Source: Leucobacter allii (GTDB taxonomy: Bacteria; Actinomycetota; Actinomycetes; Actinomycetales; Microbacteriaceae). Taken from it: 64,000 nt of DNA. The notes under the pieces are model-generated. The model was not told the DNA's origin. It made no database searches and saw only the letters and a list, made by a program, of their open reading frames with translations. The position numbers were made by a program, and so were the translations under genes. This document shows, piece by piece, positions 1 through 8,430 of this stretch. Location: contig NZ_CP095045.1 in NCBI RefSeq assembly GCF_022919155.1, positions 2,542,001 through 2,606,000 on the forward strand, read 5' to 3'. Positions within the stretch are counted from its first letter, which is position 1. The number at the start of each line of letters is the position of its first letter.

Positions 1-1239
1 GACCTCCTCGCCGGGACGGACACCGAGATCGGCGAGCTGCCCGGGATCGTCGGCACGGCGACCGACGGTCGCTACGTGTTCGCCGAGTCCGTGCGCGCCG
101 ACGCATCCGACTCCGATACGCACTTCCCGGACATCGCCGGAGGCACCGCGGGCGTTCATGTCATCGACAGCGGTGTCTGGACCTGGGATCACGTGGACCA
201 CTTCCACTACTACCGGGCGGCGCCTGCCCTGCTCGGCGAGGTCGCCGGCGAGGGGCCGGTCGCAGTCTCCGGCGGACCGCTCGCCACGGCCGGCGGCACC
301 GCGCTCGCCTTCGCGGGATCGCGGGAGGCGGTGCTCCTCGACAATCACGCCCTCTCCCAGGGGGAGCTCGTCGAGACGCTGCGCCTCCCGCTCGACGGCG
401 CCTCCGGCGATCCCCTCGTCGCGGCGCCGATCGGCGAGGGCATGGTCGTGAGTTCGGCGACCGGCGATGACGGAGAACTGCGGTTCGTCGGTCCCGAAGA
501 ACCGGGATCCACCGATGCAGGATCCGACGATGCCGGTTCCGACGATGCAGGATCCGACGATGCGGGATCCGGAGGCGCGGACGCCGAGAGCGCGGAGGCC
601 GAGGGTGCCGGATCCCGCGGATCGGCGGCGCCCTGCGCCGCCCCGTCTGGCACCATCACCACGCGCGTCGGCCTCGTCATCGGCTGCGCCGACGGAGCGG
701 TGCTCGTGACGACCAGCGCGGGAACGGGCGGCGCGGACGGCGTCGACTTCACGCGGATCCCCTACCCCGAGGCCGCCGCGGGGGGCGAGCCGGCCGCCGA
801 GCGCGCCCTCGCCTTCGACGGCAGGAAGGGGCGGCCGACCGTCGCCGGCATCGCGGGCGACACCGGGTTCTGGCTGCTCGACACCCGCGAGCGGGCCTGG
901 TCATTCATCCCGACGGAGGCGCCGCTCGCCCGCGTCGTCGCGGTGGACGACGGCGCCGCGGACGCGCCCGCGCACGTCGTCGGACTCGGCACGGACGGAC
1001 GGGTGCGGGTGTTCGACGCCGAGAGCGGCGCGCTGCTGGGCGCCACCGACGCGCTCGTGCGCGCGGAGGGGGCGGCCAGGGGCGGAACCGCCTCGCTCTT
1101 CGTCGACGCCCAGCGGGCCTACGTCAACGATCCCGCGACCGGCGAGGTCTTCGAGATCGATTACGCGGACGGCGCCCGTGTCGCCCGGGCGATCTCACCG
1201 GGCACTCCCGCGGCGCACCTCGCGGAGGTGGGACGATGA
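1..1239 (+). CDS. AztD-like secreted beta-propeller protein, 5' truncated by window edge
   Basis: The frame is open from base 1, so the N-terminus and any signal peptide lie outside the window. The visible 412 codons contain a His-rich stretch (WDHVDHFHYYRA, about codons 58-69), a low-complexity spacer made of repeated DAGSD units (about codons 169-185), and then blade-like repeats such as 'GFWLLDTRERAW' and 'GRVRVFDAESG'. Proteins of this look sit beside AztC/AztD zinc-import genes in actinobacteria, and the next two genes here are of that kind. I infer an extracytoplasmic zinc-handling partner of the transporter. The substrate is not proven by the sequence. The stop overlaps the next start (ATGA at 1236-1239), so translation is probably coupled. 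Confidence 0.7.
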   Translation, partial: DLLAGTDTEIGELPGIVGTATDGRYVFAESVRADASDSDTHFPDIAGGTAGVHVIDSGVWTWDHVDHFHYYRAAPALLGEVAGEGPVAVSGGPLATAGGTALAFAGSREAVLLDNHALSQGELVETLRLPLDGASGDPLVAAPIGEGMVVSSATGDDGELRFVGPEEPGSTDAGSDDAGSDDAGSDDAGSGGADAESAEAEGAGSRGSAAPCAAPSGTITTRVGLVIGCADGAVLVTTSAGTGGADGVDFTRIPYPEAAAGGEPAAERALAFDGRKGRPTVAGIAGDTGFWLLDTRERAWSFIPTEAPLARVVAVDDGAADAPAHVVGLGTDGRVRVFDAESGALLGATDALVRAEGAARGGTASLFVDAQRAYVNDPATGEVFEIDYADGARVARAISPGTPAAHLAEVGR

Positions 1240-2234
1240 CCCGCCGCGTGTCGGCCCCGCGCATCGCGCGGCGAGCTCGCCGGCGCATCGCGATCCTCGC
1301 CCCCGCGCTGCTCGCGGCCGCCCTCCTCGGCGGCTGCGCCGCTCCCGGCGCCGGCGGTTCGCCCGCCGAGGCGTCGGGCGCCCCGCGCATCGTCGTCACC
1401 ACCAACATCCTCGGCGACGTCGTCTCGGCCGTCGTCGGGGATGAGGCGGAGGTCACGACCCTCATGCGCCCGAACGCCGACCCGCACTCCTTCGAGATCT
1501 CCGCGCAGGAGGCCGCCCTCCTTTCCTCGGCCGAGCTCGTCGTATCCAACGGACTGGGCCTCGAGGAGGGCCTGCAGCAGCACCTCGATGGCCTCGCCGG
1601 AGACGCCGGAGACGGCGGGAACGCCGGGGACGCGCGACTGCTCACCGCCGGCGACGTGATCGACCCCCTCCCCTACGCGGAGGGCGACGCGGCCGGCACG
1701 CCTGATCCGCACTTCTGGACCGATCCGGCGCGGATGGGGGACGTCGTCGACGCCGTCGCCGAGCGCGTCGCCGCGATCGACGGCGTCGATCCCGAACGGA
1801 TTGCGGAGCGGGCGGCCGACTACCGAGCGGAGCTCGCGGAGCTGGATGCCGAGATGACGACCGCCTTCGACGCGATCCCGCGGGATCGCCGGGCGCTCGT
1901 CACCAACCATCACGTGTTCGGCTACCTCGCCGCGCGCTTCGACTTCCGAGTCGTGGGGGCGGTGATCCCCGGCGGCACGACGCTCGCCTCGCCGAGCGCC
2001 GCGGATCTGCGCGAGCTCACGTCGGCGATCGAGCAGGCCGGCGTGCCCGCGATCTTCGCGGAGTCCTCCCAGCCCGACCGCCTCGTGCAGGTGCTCGCGA
2101 GCGAGGCGGGGATCGATGTCGACGTCATCGAGCTGTACACGGAGTCGCTGACCGCCCCGGGCGAGGGCGCCGACACCTACCTGACCATGATGCGCGCGAA
2201 CACGCAGCGCATCGCCGACGGGCTCGGGGCGTGA
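1236..2234 (+). CDS. Zinc/manganese ABC transporter substrate-binding lipoprotein (AztC/ZnuA type)
   Basis: 332 aa cluster A-I metal-binding protein. It starts with a basic n-region, a hydrophobic stretch and a lipobox LLGGC (Cys about residue 34), so it should be a membrane-anchored lipoprotein. Expected metal ligands are visible: His in NADPHSFEIS, His in PDPHFWTDP, His in NHHVFGYLAARFDF, and an acidic residue in the C-terminal half (IFAESSQPD). Its role would be to capture Zn2+ outside the membrane and pass it to an ABC permease, which must lie upstream of the window. The AztC assignment (rather than generic ZnuA) rests on the AztD-like genes on both sides. The start overlaps the preceding stop. 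Confidence 0.88.
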   Translation: MTRRVSAPRIARRARRRIAILAPALLAAALLGGCAAPGAGGSPAEASGAPRIVVTTNILGDVVSAVVGDEAEVTTLMRPNADPHSFEISAQEAALLSSAELVVSNGLGLEEGLQQHLDGLAGDAGDGGNAGDARLLTAGDVIDPLPYAEGDAAGTPDPHFWTDPARMGDVVDAVAERVAAIDGVDPERIAERAADYRAELAELDAEMTTAFDAIPRDRRALVTNHHVFGYLAARFDFRVVGAVIPGGTTLASPSAADLRELTSAIEQAGVPAIFAESSQPDRLVQVLASEAGIDVDVIELYTESLTAPGEGADTYLTMMRANTQRIADGLGA

Positions 2235-2268
2235 GCGGGTCCGTCCGCTCCGGCGGACGGACCCGCTC
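2233..2268 (+). terminator. Perfect 16-bp stem hairpin between aztC-like and aztD genes
   Basis: A perfect inverted repeat (GAGCGGGTCCGTCCGC, loop TCCG, then its complement) begins inside the stop codon of the substrate-binding protein. No T-run follows, so it may act as a partial terminator or mRNA stabiliser separating aztC from aztD expression rather than as a full intrinsic terminator. Confidence 0.7.
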
Positions 2269-2304
2269 GGATCCCGGGACCGACCCTCCAGAGAAAGAGA
2301 GAAC

Positions 2305-3516
2305 ATGACGCATCTTCCAGGACGCAGGACCGCCGCCGTGGCCGCGCTGGCCGGCATCGCGCTGCTCGCCACGGCCTGCTCGACGGCGGACGCCGGCGGC
2401 GAGGCAGCAACGGGCGGGGCCCGGGACGGCGCCGCGGCGCAGGTCGCCGGCGCCGACGGCCGCATCGCGGTCGCCTACGCGAACGGGATCGCGGTGCTCG
2501 ACGCGGCGACGCTCGACGTGGTCGAGGAGTTCGAGACGGAGGAGTTCACCCGTCTGAACGCCTTCGGCGATGGCGAGAACGTCGCCGTCACGACGTCCGA
2601 GGGCTTCCAGATCCTCGACACGGCCGCCCCCGAGCTGACCTCCACCGTCTTCCCGGCCACCACTCCGGGGCACGTCGTCGTGCACGACGGCAAGACCGTG
2701 CTCTTCGACGACGGCACGGGCGCCACCACGATCGTCGAGACCGATGCGCTGCGCGACGGCGACGGCGCGCTGCCCGAGACCGTCGAGTACACGGCGGACG
2801 CGGCGCACCACGGCGTCTCGATCGTGCTCGCGGACGGCACCCTGCTCACCACCGTGGGCGACGAGACCGCGCGGACGGGGGCCGTCGCGCTCGGACCGCA
2901 CGACGATCACTGGCACGAGCTCGCCGCGAGCGACGAGTGCCCCGGCATCCACGGCGAAGGCACCGCGAAGGGCGAGGCGGTGATCTTCGGCTGCGAGGAC
3001 GGCGCGCTGCTCTACCACGACGGCGCCTTCGAGAAGTTCACCGCCCCGGACGCCTACGGGCGCATGGGCAACGCCTACGTGTCCGAGACCAGCCCGATCG
3101 TCGTCGGCGACTACAAGTCAGACCCGGACGCGGAGGGCTACCTGCTCAACTCGCTCGCGCTCATCGATACCTCGGCGCACTCCTACGAGGTCGTCGACCT
3201 GCCCGACGAGGTGCAGTTCACCTACCGCGATGTGGCGCGCGGCCCGGAGGACCTCGCCTACATCATCGCCACGGACGGCAGCATCCACGTCCTCGACCCC
3301 GCCTCGGGCGAGCTGGTCGATGAGTTCCCGGTGATCGACGCGTGGGAGGGGCCGGCCGAATGGCAGGATCCGCATCCCTCGATCAAGGTGGCCGGCGACA
3401 TCGCCTACGTCACCGAACCTGCGGCGAACGCCCTCCACGCGATCGACCTCACGACGGGCGAGATCCTCGCGAGCGCCGAGTTCGCCGAGGCGCCGAACGA
3501 GATCGCCGTGGCCTGA
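2305..3516 (+). CDS. aztD: Zinc metallochaperone AztD lipoprotein
   Basis: 403 aa. The N-terminus has a signal peptide with lipobox LLATAC (Cys about residue 25). The rest is a seven-bladed-propeller type protein with repeated 'D..A..LTVLD' blade ends. A His/Asp-rich loop HDDHWHELAASDECPGIHG (about residues 198-216), together with a later CEDG Cys that would pair with the first, matches the metal site expected for AztD, which delivers Zn2+ to AztC. An AGAGAAAGAGAGAA-type purine-rich Shine-Dalgarno precedes the ATG. It is the third gene of the zinc locus, separated from aztC by a strong hairpin. Confidence 0.8.
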   Translation: MTHLPGRRTAAVAALAGIALLATACSTADAGGEAATGGARDGAAAQVAGADGRIAVAYANGIAVLDAATLDVVEEFETEEFTRLNAFGDGENVAVTTSEGFQILDTAAPELTSTVFPATTPGHVVVHDGKTVLFDDGTGATTIVETDALRDGDGALPETVEYTADAAHHGVSIVLADGTLLTTVGDETARTGAVALGPHDDHWHELAASDECPGIHGEGTAKGEAVIFGCEDGALLYHDGAFEKFTAPDAYGRMGNAYVSETSPIVVGDYKSDPDAEGYLLNSLALIDTSAHSYEVVDLPDEVQFTYRDVARGPEDLAYIIATDGSIHVLDPASGELVDEFPVIDAWEGPAEWQDPHPSIKVAGDIAYVTEPAANALHAIDLTTGEILASAEFAEAPNEIAVA

Positions 3517-3524
3517 GCCCGGAG

Positions 3525-3575
3525 GACGGCCTACGTGCCCGGAGCCGGATTCCGGTGCCGGGCCCGCGGGCCGTC
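3525..3575. terminator. Nested hairpin between convergent aztD and desaturase genes
   Basis: The 66-bp convergent gap holds an outer repeat GACGGCC/GGCCGTC enclosing GCCCGG/CCGGGC and CCGGA/TCCGG. It probably terminates transcription from both sides. There is no clear U-tract, as is common in high-GC actinobacteria. Confidence 0.5.
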
Positions 3576-3582
3576 TGTGCGC

Positions 3583-4698
3583 TCAGGCGCGCCGGTACTG
3601 CGCGGTGACGGGGCAGTCGAAGGGGTCCCTGGCCGAGAGCCCCACCCGGTTGAGGTAGGCGATCACGATCGCGTAGGAGCGCCAGAGGGACGTCTCCGTG
3701 TAGGGGACGCCGAGGGTGCGGCAGTGCTCGCGGACGATGGTCCGGGCGCGCGCGAGGTGCGGCCGCGCCATGCTCGGGAAGAGATGGTGCTCCACCTGGT
3801 AGTTCAGTCCGCCCATGAGCCAGGTCGCCCACCATCCGCCGCGGATGTTGCGCGAGGTGCGCACCTGCTTGGTGAAGAAGTCGAGGCGCGCGTCGTGCGC
3901 GATGACCGGCATGCCCTTGTGGTTCGGCGCGAACGATGCGCCCATGTAGACGCCGAAGACGGCGAGCTGCACCCCGAGGAAGGCGAAGGCCATGCCGAGC
4001 GGGAGCACCCAGAAGACGGGCACGAGGACGACGGCGAACCGGGCGACGATGATCGAGAGCTCGATCCAGCGGCCGCGCACGGGCTCGCGGCCGAACAGGT
4101 GGGCGAAGCTCTGCGCGTGCAGGTTGAGGCCCTCCAGGGTGAGCAGCGGGAAGAACCACCATCCCTGCCGCTTCGTGAGCGCCCGGCGGAAGCCGCGGGC
4201 CTGCGCCGCGTCCTCCTCGAGGAAGGAGATGGTGTCGACCTCGATGTCGGGATCCTTGCCGACGCGGTTGGGGTTCGCGTGGTGCCTGGTGTGCTTCGAA
4301 TCCCACCACGCGTAGCTCATGCCGATGAGGCCGGCGAGGACGCGGGCGAGCCGGTCGTTGGCGGGACCGCGCGCGAGGATCTGCCGGTGGGCGGCCTCGT
4401 GCGCGAGGAAGGCGGTCTGGGTGAAGACGATGCCGAGCGCCGCGGCGATGAGCAGTTGGAACCAGCTCTCCCCCAGCAGCACGAATCCGGTGACGGCGCC
4501 GCCGAAGGCGAGGAGCAGCGCAGCGCCGACGGCCGCGTAGAACCACGGCGCGCGCCGGAGCAGTCCGGATTCCCTGACCACCTGGGAGATCTGCGAATAG
4601 GTCTTCGCGACGGAGGGGAAGTCCCCGGTCTTCGCCCGGGTCGGCGTGTATCCGCCCGACGTGAGAGTAGCGGTATCCACGATGCGCACCTGTTCCAT
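3583..4698 (-). CDS. Membrane fatty acid desaturase (acyl-CoA/acyl-lipid type)
   Basis: 371 aa, PF00487-type di-iron desaturase. The three histidine boxes are present in order: HEAAH (about residue 100), HTRHH (about 138) and QVEHH followed by LFPSM (about 325). Hydrophobic segments lie between the boxes. The enzyme introduces a double bond into membrane fatty acids using O2 and reduced ferredoxin or a similar donor. I chose ATG 4698 (MEQVRIVDTATL) rather than the longer frame to 4803: the extra 35 residues are basic and unlike the family, and they lie over an inverted repeat. A single-gene unit, convergent to the zinc locus and probably chromosomal. Confidence 0.88.
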   Translation of the reverse strand: MEQVRIVDTATLTSGGYTPTRAKTGDFPSVAKTYSQISQVVRESGLLRRAPWFYAAVGAALLLAFGGAVTGFVLLGESWFQLLIAAALGIVFTQTAFLAHEAAHRQILARGPANDRLARVLAGLIGMSYAWWDSKHTRHHANPNRVGKDPDIEVDTISFLEEDAAQARGFRRALTKRQGWWFFPLLTLEGLNLHAQSFAHLFGREPVRGRWIELSIIVARFAVVLVPVFWVLPLGMAFAFLGVQLAVFGVYMGASFAPNHKGMPVIAHDARLDFFTKQVRTSRNIRGGWWATWLMGGLNYQVEHHLFPSMARPHLARARTIVREHCRTLGVPYTETSLWRSYAIVIAYLNRVGLSARDPFDCPVTAQYRRA

Positions 4699-4704
4699 TC
4701 CGGA

Positions 4705-4763
4705 GCGCTGCGAGCAGCGGTCCTGATAAGCCACAGGCGGTTGCCGATCGCTGCTCGCAACGC
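4705..4763 (-). promoter_or_regulatory. Inverted repeat in desaturase leader (two 15-bp arms, one mismatch)
   Basis: Arms at 4705-4719 (GCGCTGCGAGCAGCG) and 4749-4763 (complement of GCGTTGCGAGCAGCG) match at 14 of 15 positions. The inner arm ends 6 nt before the start codon. Each arm is itself nearly palindromic (GCTGC-GA-GCAGC), so this could be two operator copies 44 bp apart or one RNA hairpin next to the ribosome binding site. Confidence 0.55.
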
Positions 4764-4964
4764 TACCGCCCCGAGCATGGCGGAAGCTGCATGCACGGTG
4801 CACGCTCAGGAAGCGCGAGGCGCGGCAACGCCACGGCGAGCGGGGGCTGGGGCGGGACGCACGGGCTCGGGACGCGCGCTCCGGCGGCGCCGGGCCGCAG
4901 AGGCCTGCGCCCGCGACATGCGGGAGGCAATCGACCGCGGAATCACCCGATCAGATGACGATAT
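4764..4964. other. Probable left junction of the accessory island
   Basis: About 200 bp between the desaturase leader and the HTH remnant. I see no convincing gene. The 35 extra codons of the longer desaturase frame extend slightly into it. Accessory genes begin immediately to the right, so the island boundary probably lies here, but I found no copy of the tRNA-Ala 3' end that would mark an attL. Confidence 0.35.
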
Positions 4965-5264
4965 GTGGTGGCCGGTGGTGGACCTAATCGGAACTCCCAG
5001 AGGCGGCTGGATCGCCTGGTTTCCGCGTGGGAGCAGGGCGATCGAGGTGGCTCACATGAGTCGAGCGTCGACGAGGAACCCGATCCTGGGGTGGTCTCGA
5101 ACCCTAGTAGACGTAATCGAACACCACTGACGGTGAAGGAAGTAGAGGCTATTCAAACCGCTCGGGCGAACGGCGAGAGCGTGCTATCGATCGCGAAGCA
5201 GTTCAACATCCACCGGATGACGGTGTGGGAGCACACGAAGCAATCAGGGGTGCGGCCACGGTGA
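4965..5264 (+). CDS. Small helix-turn-helix protein, probably a serine recombinase C-terminal remnant
   Basis: 99 codons from a weak GTG. The last 45 residues (LTVKEVEAIQTARANGESVL onward to HRMTVWEHTKQ) form a clear Hin/resolvase-type HTH ('V..I....ANGESV..IAKQFNIHRMTVWEH'). The N-terminal half resembles nothing I recognise, and no catalytic serine domain (Y-x-RVS) is present upstream in any frame. It is most simply the DNA-binding tail of a decayed recombinase at the island's left side. The start is uncertain. Confidence 0.5.
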   Translation: MVAGGGPNRNSQRRLDRLVSAWEQGDRGGSHESSVDEEPDPGVVSNPSRRNRTPLTVKEVEAIQTARANGESVLSIAKQFNIHRMTVWEHTKQSGVRPR

Positions 5265-5511
5265 GCCAAGCTCGAGGGCCCCTGTGCCAACTCCTGCGGT
5301 CGTCAATGCGACACATCGGATGCCGACCTTTCCCGAGTTCGTCGCGCGGCTGGGAAAACATGTCCCAAAATCGTGGTTTCACCTCAACCAGTCACGACGC
5401 CAACTTCCGCGACGCAATCGTCAGCTCCGCTGCGGCTGCTGGGCAGCGTCTCACATAGGTGATGTTCACGAGGCACGTCCGTGCACACAGTTCCCCCAAT
5501 ATCCTCGGCTC

Positions 5512-6614
5512 ATGGCAAGACCTCCGCGATGGCAGGCGACCCTCGACGCCAGCATCGAAGAGGCGTGCCTGGCCGTGCGCCTCTACAACGACTCGGCGGA
5601 GGCACGGGCGTTCGAGGGATTCGTCGTCCACATGCACCTGGCATGGCTGTACCTGCTGCACGCAGAGTTCGTCCGCGACGACGTCGACTTTCGCTACTGG
5701 GACCCGAGCTTCAAGAAGCGCCTGCTCAAGGTCGACGGCGAGCCGAAGCGGTGGGAGCTGGAACGCTCGATGAAGGAGCGTTGGCCGGCGGACCCGGATC
5801 CGGCCCGCGCCAACCTCGCTCTCTCTTCATCCGGCTCCGGAACCGGCTCGAGCACCGCCACGCGCACGCGGACGAGGCGCTGATGCTCAACCTCTCCGGC
5901 CACGCCCATGCCCTGCTCGTCAACTACGAGTCCGAGCTCACGGCTCAGTTCGGCGACAACCAGTCACTGGCGCTCCGGCTGCGGCTGCCGATCTTCGTCG
6001 GCACGTTCACTCCCCAGGGAAAGCAGGCCCTCCGCCGGTTCCGCAAGACGCTGCCGGCCGACCTGCGCACCTTCGTGACTGAGTACGAGTCTGGCCTCGA
6101 CGAGGCAGTGACCGCCGACCCGCGCTACGAGTTCCGGCTGCGGGCGATGGTCGAACTGGCCCCCAAGGACCCGGACGCCGTCGCCATGCAGTTCACGCAC
6201 TACGCGGACATGACCGATGACGAGCGGGCTGCCGTCGAGGAGCTCGGACGGCGAGGGCAGGTCATCGTGCGCGACCGCAAGCAGCCGGTATCCGGCCTCG
6301 GCAGGCTCATGCCGAAACCTGCTGCAGCGGAGGTCGAAGCCGGCATCCCGTTCGTGTTCAACCAGAGCCACTTCACCGCCGCGTGGAAGAGGAAGGAGGT
6401 CCGTCCACCGAACGGCGACCCGAACCCCGACCGGACGAACAGCGACTTCTGCGAGTACGACGAGCCGACGAAGTCCTACCGGTACACGAAGGCGTACGTG
6501 AACCACCTCATCAAGAAGTGCGGGACGACGGAGGGGTTCAAGGAGACCACAGGCATGACGGCCCGTCCGAAGGCCACGATCAGCACGAGTTCCCCGTCTT
6601 CTTCCGCGAGCTGA
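5512..6614 (+). pseudogene. DUF3644 family protein with HEPN-type RNxxxH motif, frameshifted at a (CT)4 tract
   Basis: Frame 1 from ATG 5512 encodes MARPPRWQATLDASIEEACL and continues as a DUF3644-like N-terminus (FEGFVVHMHLAWLYLLHAEF) until about 5820. The homologous continuation (LFIRLRNRLEHRH...) is in another frame and runs to 6614. Removing one CT from the (CT)4 run at 5819-5826 rejoins the two parts into a 366-residue protein. The motif RNRLEH (5838-5855) fits R-N-x3-H, the catalytic signature of HEPN ribonucleases, and lies just after the shift. As read, the product stops at 5883 and lacks the motif. This could be a true pseudogene, a slippage-controlled gene or a base-calling error. 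The neighbouring unknown gene at 6683-7657 is convergent. Confidence 0.7.
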
Positions 6615-6682
6615 TCTGTTCTCGCTCCGCTCCTGAGCCCATGCCAATGGGGGCGGCCGAGTGCTGCGGTCCGGGCCGAGCG

Positions 6683-7657
6683 TCAGACCTCGCGATGTTC
6701 CGCAGCGTCCAGCGCGGCCAGGACGCGCTGCGGATCCACGATCAGGCCGCACAGGCTGCTCGCACGGCGAGCCCACGGGACCGGATCGGTCCCTTCGTCG
6801 AACGACACGGCCGACTCGAACTGACGCCGGAGGTTGACGGGCAGCCGACCGGCCAGCGCCCGGCCGAGCTCGCGGCCCTCGGTCGCCCGCGGCGAGGACG
6901 GCGGCATGAAACGCGCCAGCTTCCCGGTCGCAGGGACCGGTACGTCGGATGCGCTCTCGAGGGTGGCGATGGCCTCGCGCGCCCAGCCGCCGTCCCATGC
7001 ATCGGGCAGTGGGATCGCGATCTCCTGGACGCTGGCGATCGCGTTCCGACCCAGCGCCAGCGAAAGCCCGCCGGGATCCTCGTGGTAGTTCAGGTACCGC
7101 GCGACATCAATGCCCGATGGACACACCTCGGTCAGCACCACGTCGCCGAGCCAGTCGCTGGGATCGACGAGCCAGCCCTCCCGCACCACGACGTCCGGCC
7201 TGAGCCGCACCCTGTAGAGGTAGAACTGGTTGCGGCTGTCGGCTTGGTCGTCCATTCGCCGCAGCATGTTGTGGACCGCGGCCTCGTATGTGCCGACGTG
7301 GAGCGCTTTTGAGCGCTGGCGCGCTGTCCACGCGGCGACGTGCTCCTCGCCGCCCATCCTCAGGCGCGTCTCGGCCGTCAGGTCTGCAGCCGGGTCGAAG
7401 TGCTTCGCCGGCCAGTCCGGACAGGTGCTCGTGTGGTACCAGAAGAACTGGGGAACCCGCTCGTTGTCGAGCGCTGGGTCGCGAGGAGCGATCGTCACCC
7501 GGGGCGCGTGCTCGTGCTCGCAGGTCAGGCCGCAGCCGGGGCATTTCTCTTCGGTCTGCTCCCAGCGGTCGATCCAGCCGAGGTCGACGAGGAACTCGCG
7601 GCCGCAGCCTGCGCACAGCATGCAGCGGTCCCGCGAGAAGTCAATGCGTCGTTCCAT
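6683..7657 (-). CDS. Unknown protein with N-terminal zinc ribbon
   Basis: 324 aa. The N-terminus has two CxxC-type pairs (CMLCAGC, then CPGCGLTC about residues 12-46), indicating a treble-clef or ribbon zinc site. The middle has FFWYHTSTCPDW, KALHVGTYEAAVHNM and RYLNYHEDPGGLSLAL. The spacing of a 'YHTS' His, an aromatic region and an 'HEDPGGLS' Glu is reminiscent of ADP-ribosyltransferase-like folds, but this is only a pattern-level hypothesis. I do not recognise the family. It is transcribed toward the DUF3644 gene, so the two may be a small accessory or defence cluster. Confidence 0.6.
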   Translation of the reverse strand: MERRIDFSRDRCMLCAGCGREFLVDLGWIDRWEQTEEKCPGCGLTCEHEHAPRVTIAPRDPALDNERVPQFFWYHTSTCPDWPAKHFDPAADLTAETRLRMGGEEHVAAWTARQRSKALHVGTYEAAVHNMLRRMDDQADSRNQFYLYRVRLRPDVVVREGWLVDPSDWLGDVVLTEVCPSGIDVARYLNYHEDPGGLSLALGRNAIASVQEIAIPLPDAWDGGWAREAIATLESASDVPVPATGKLARFMPPSSPRATEGRELGRALAGRLPVNLRRQFESAVSFDEGTDPVPWARRASSLCGLIVDPQRVLAALDAAEHREV

Positions 7658-7890
7658 GGCCCCATTCTCCGATCAGTCACCGACTGCAACGGCTCGGATC
7701 CCAACGACAAACAGCGGCTACCGCCCGTGCAGTTCGCGCTCGATCCGGCTCGACTTGCCGTCCTCTCCCGCCTCCCGCAGATAGCGGACCGCCGTGGAGC
7801 CGAGGCCGCACGAGCAATCGATCTCCTTCTCCGCGGCTGCCCCGCGCGACTCCTGGCTCCACTTCCGGCCGAGGGCGTGGCTCCGGGACC
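7658..7890. other. Intergenic segment without a confident gene
   Basis: On the minus strand near 7720-7800 a short frame ends ...YLREAGEDGKSSRIERELHGR (shown here in part). It looks mildly protein-like but has no start or partner. I treat it as a possible remnant, not a gene. Confidence 0.3.
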
Positions 7891-8226
7891 TCAGGCACGT
7901 AGTGCTGTCGACTGCTTGCGCTGGCGGCGTTCGCGGATGCGGGCGCGGGCGAGGAGGACGAGGCTCCAGGGGCCGAAGATGAGGAACTTCAGGGCGTTGT
8001 AGAAGAAGAGCAGGAATGGCAGGTAGAGCCATTCGGTCCAGCCGGCCTGGACGAGCGCGGCGCAGCCGACGGCCGCGGCCAGGTAGGCGAGTCCGAGGAG
8101 CATCGCGGGGACGCCCCAGCGCAGTCCTTCACGGGTGCGTAGCCGGTTCAGGAGTCGGTTGGTGGGCGCGTATCGCTGCAGCAGGGTGTGGGTGCGGACG
8201 CTGAGGTTCCACAATCCGGTGAACAT
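7891..8226 (-). CDS. Small integral membrane protein next to relaxase
   Basis: 111 aa with two hydrophobic segments (around [20 protein letters not shown] and [20 protein letters not shown]) and a basic C-terminal tail ([12 protein letters not shown]). Cytoplasmic basic tail and two helices are predicted by eye. Its place 200 bp downstream of the MobF relaxase on the same strand suggests a conjugation-module accessory protein. A GAGGCCC-type Shine-Dalgarno precedes ATG 8226. No family assigned. Confidence 0.6.
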   Translation of the reverse strand: MFTGLWNLSVRTHTLLQRYAPTNRLLNRLRTREGLRWGVPAMLLGLAYLAAAVGCAALVQAGWTEWLYLPFLLFFYNALKFLIFGPWSLVLLARARIRERRQRKQSTALRA

Positions 8227-8430
8227 GTCGGGCCTCTTTCAGCACAGGCGGATACCCAAGTGGTGATGTCGCAGGCCTGTGCTGGTGGGTCTCCCGATGG
8301 CGAGAGGGTCTTCCGCCCAGGTTGCGATTCGCTGGGTCGGACATCTGTGTTCCTGCTCGCCACCAAGGATACGACCGTGAGCCGACAACCACCACCCCCC
8401 TCGCGGGGACCTCGGCGGGTTCATTCTCGG

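Noticed and set aside
505..575. DAGSD repeat array as a mobile or CRISPR-like repeat
   Set aside because: It is an in-frame low-complexity linker of a secreted protein, without spacers.
3535..5130. 531-codon open frame antisense to the desaturase
   Set aside because: Shadow of a well-supported desaturase with all three histidine boxes. The part beyond 4700 has no recognisable domain.
5095..5135. Possible attL resembling the tRNA T-arm (AATCGAAC...CTGAC)
   Set aside because: Only an 8-base identity plus a gapped 5-base match. It lies inside the HTH reading frame and is too weak for an attachment core.
8227..8430. Small frames between the membrane protein and relaxase genes
   Set aside because: No plausible start with ribosome site and no family-like residues. 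Treated as intergenic.
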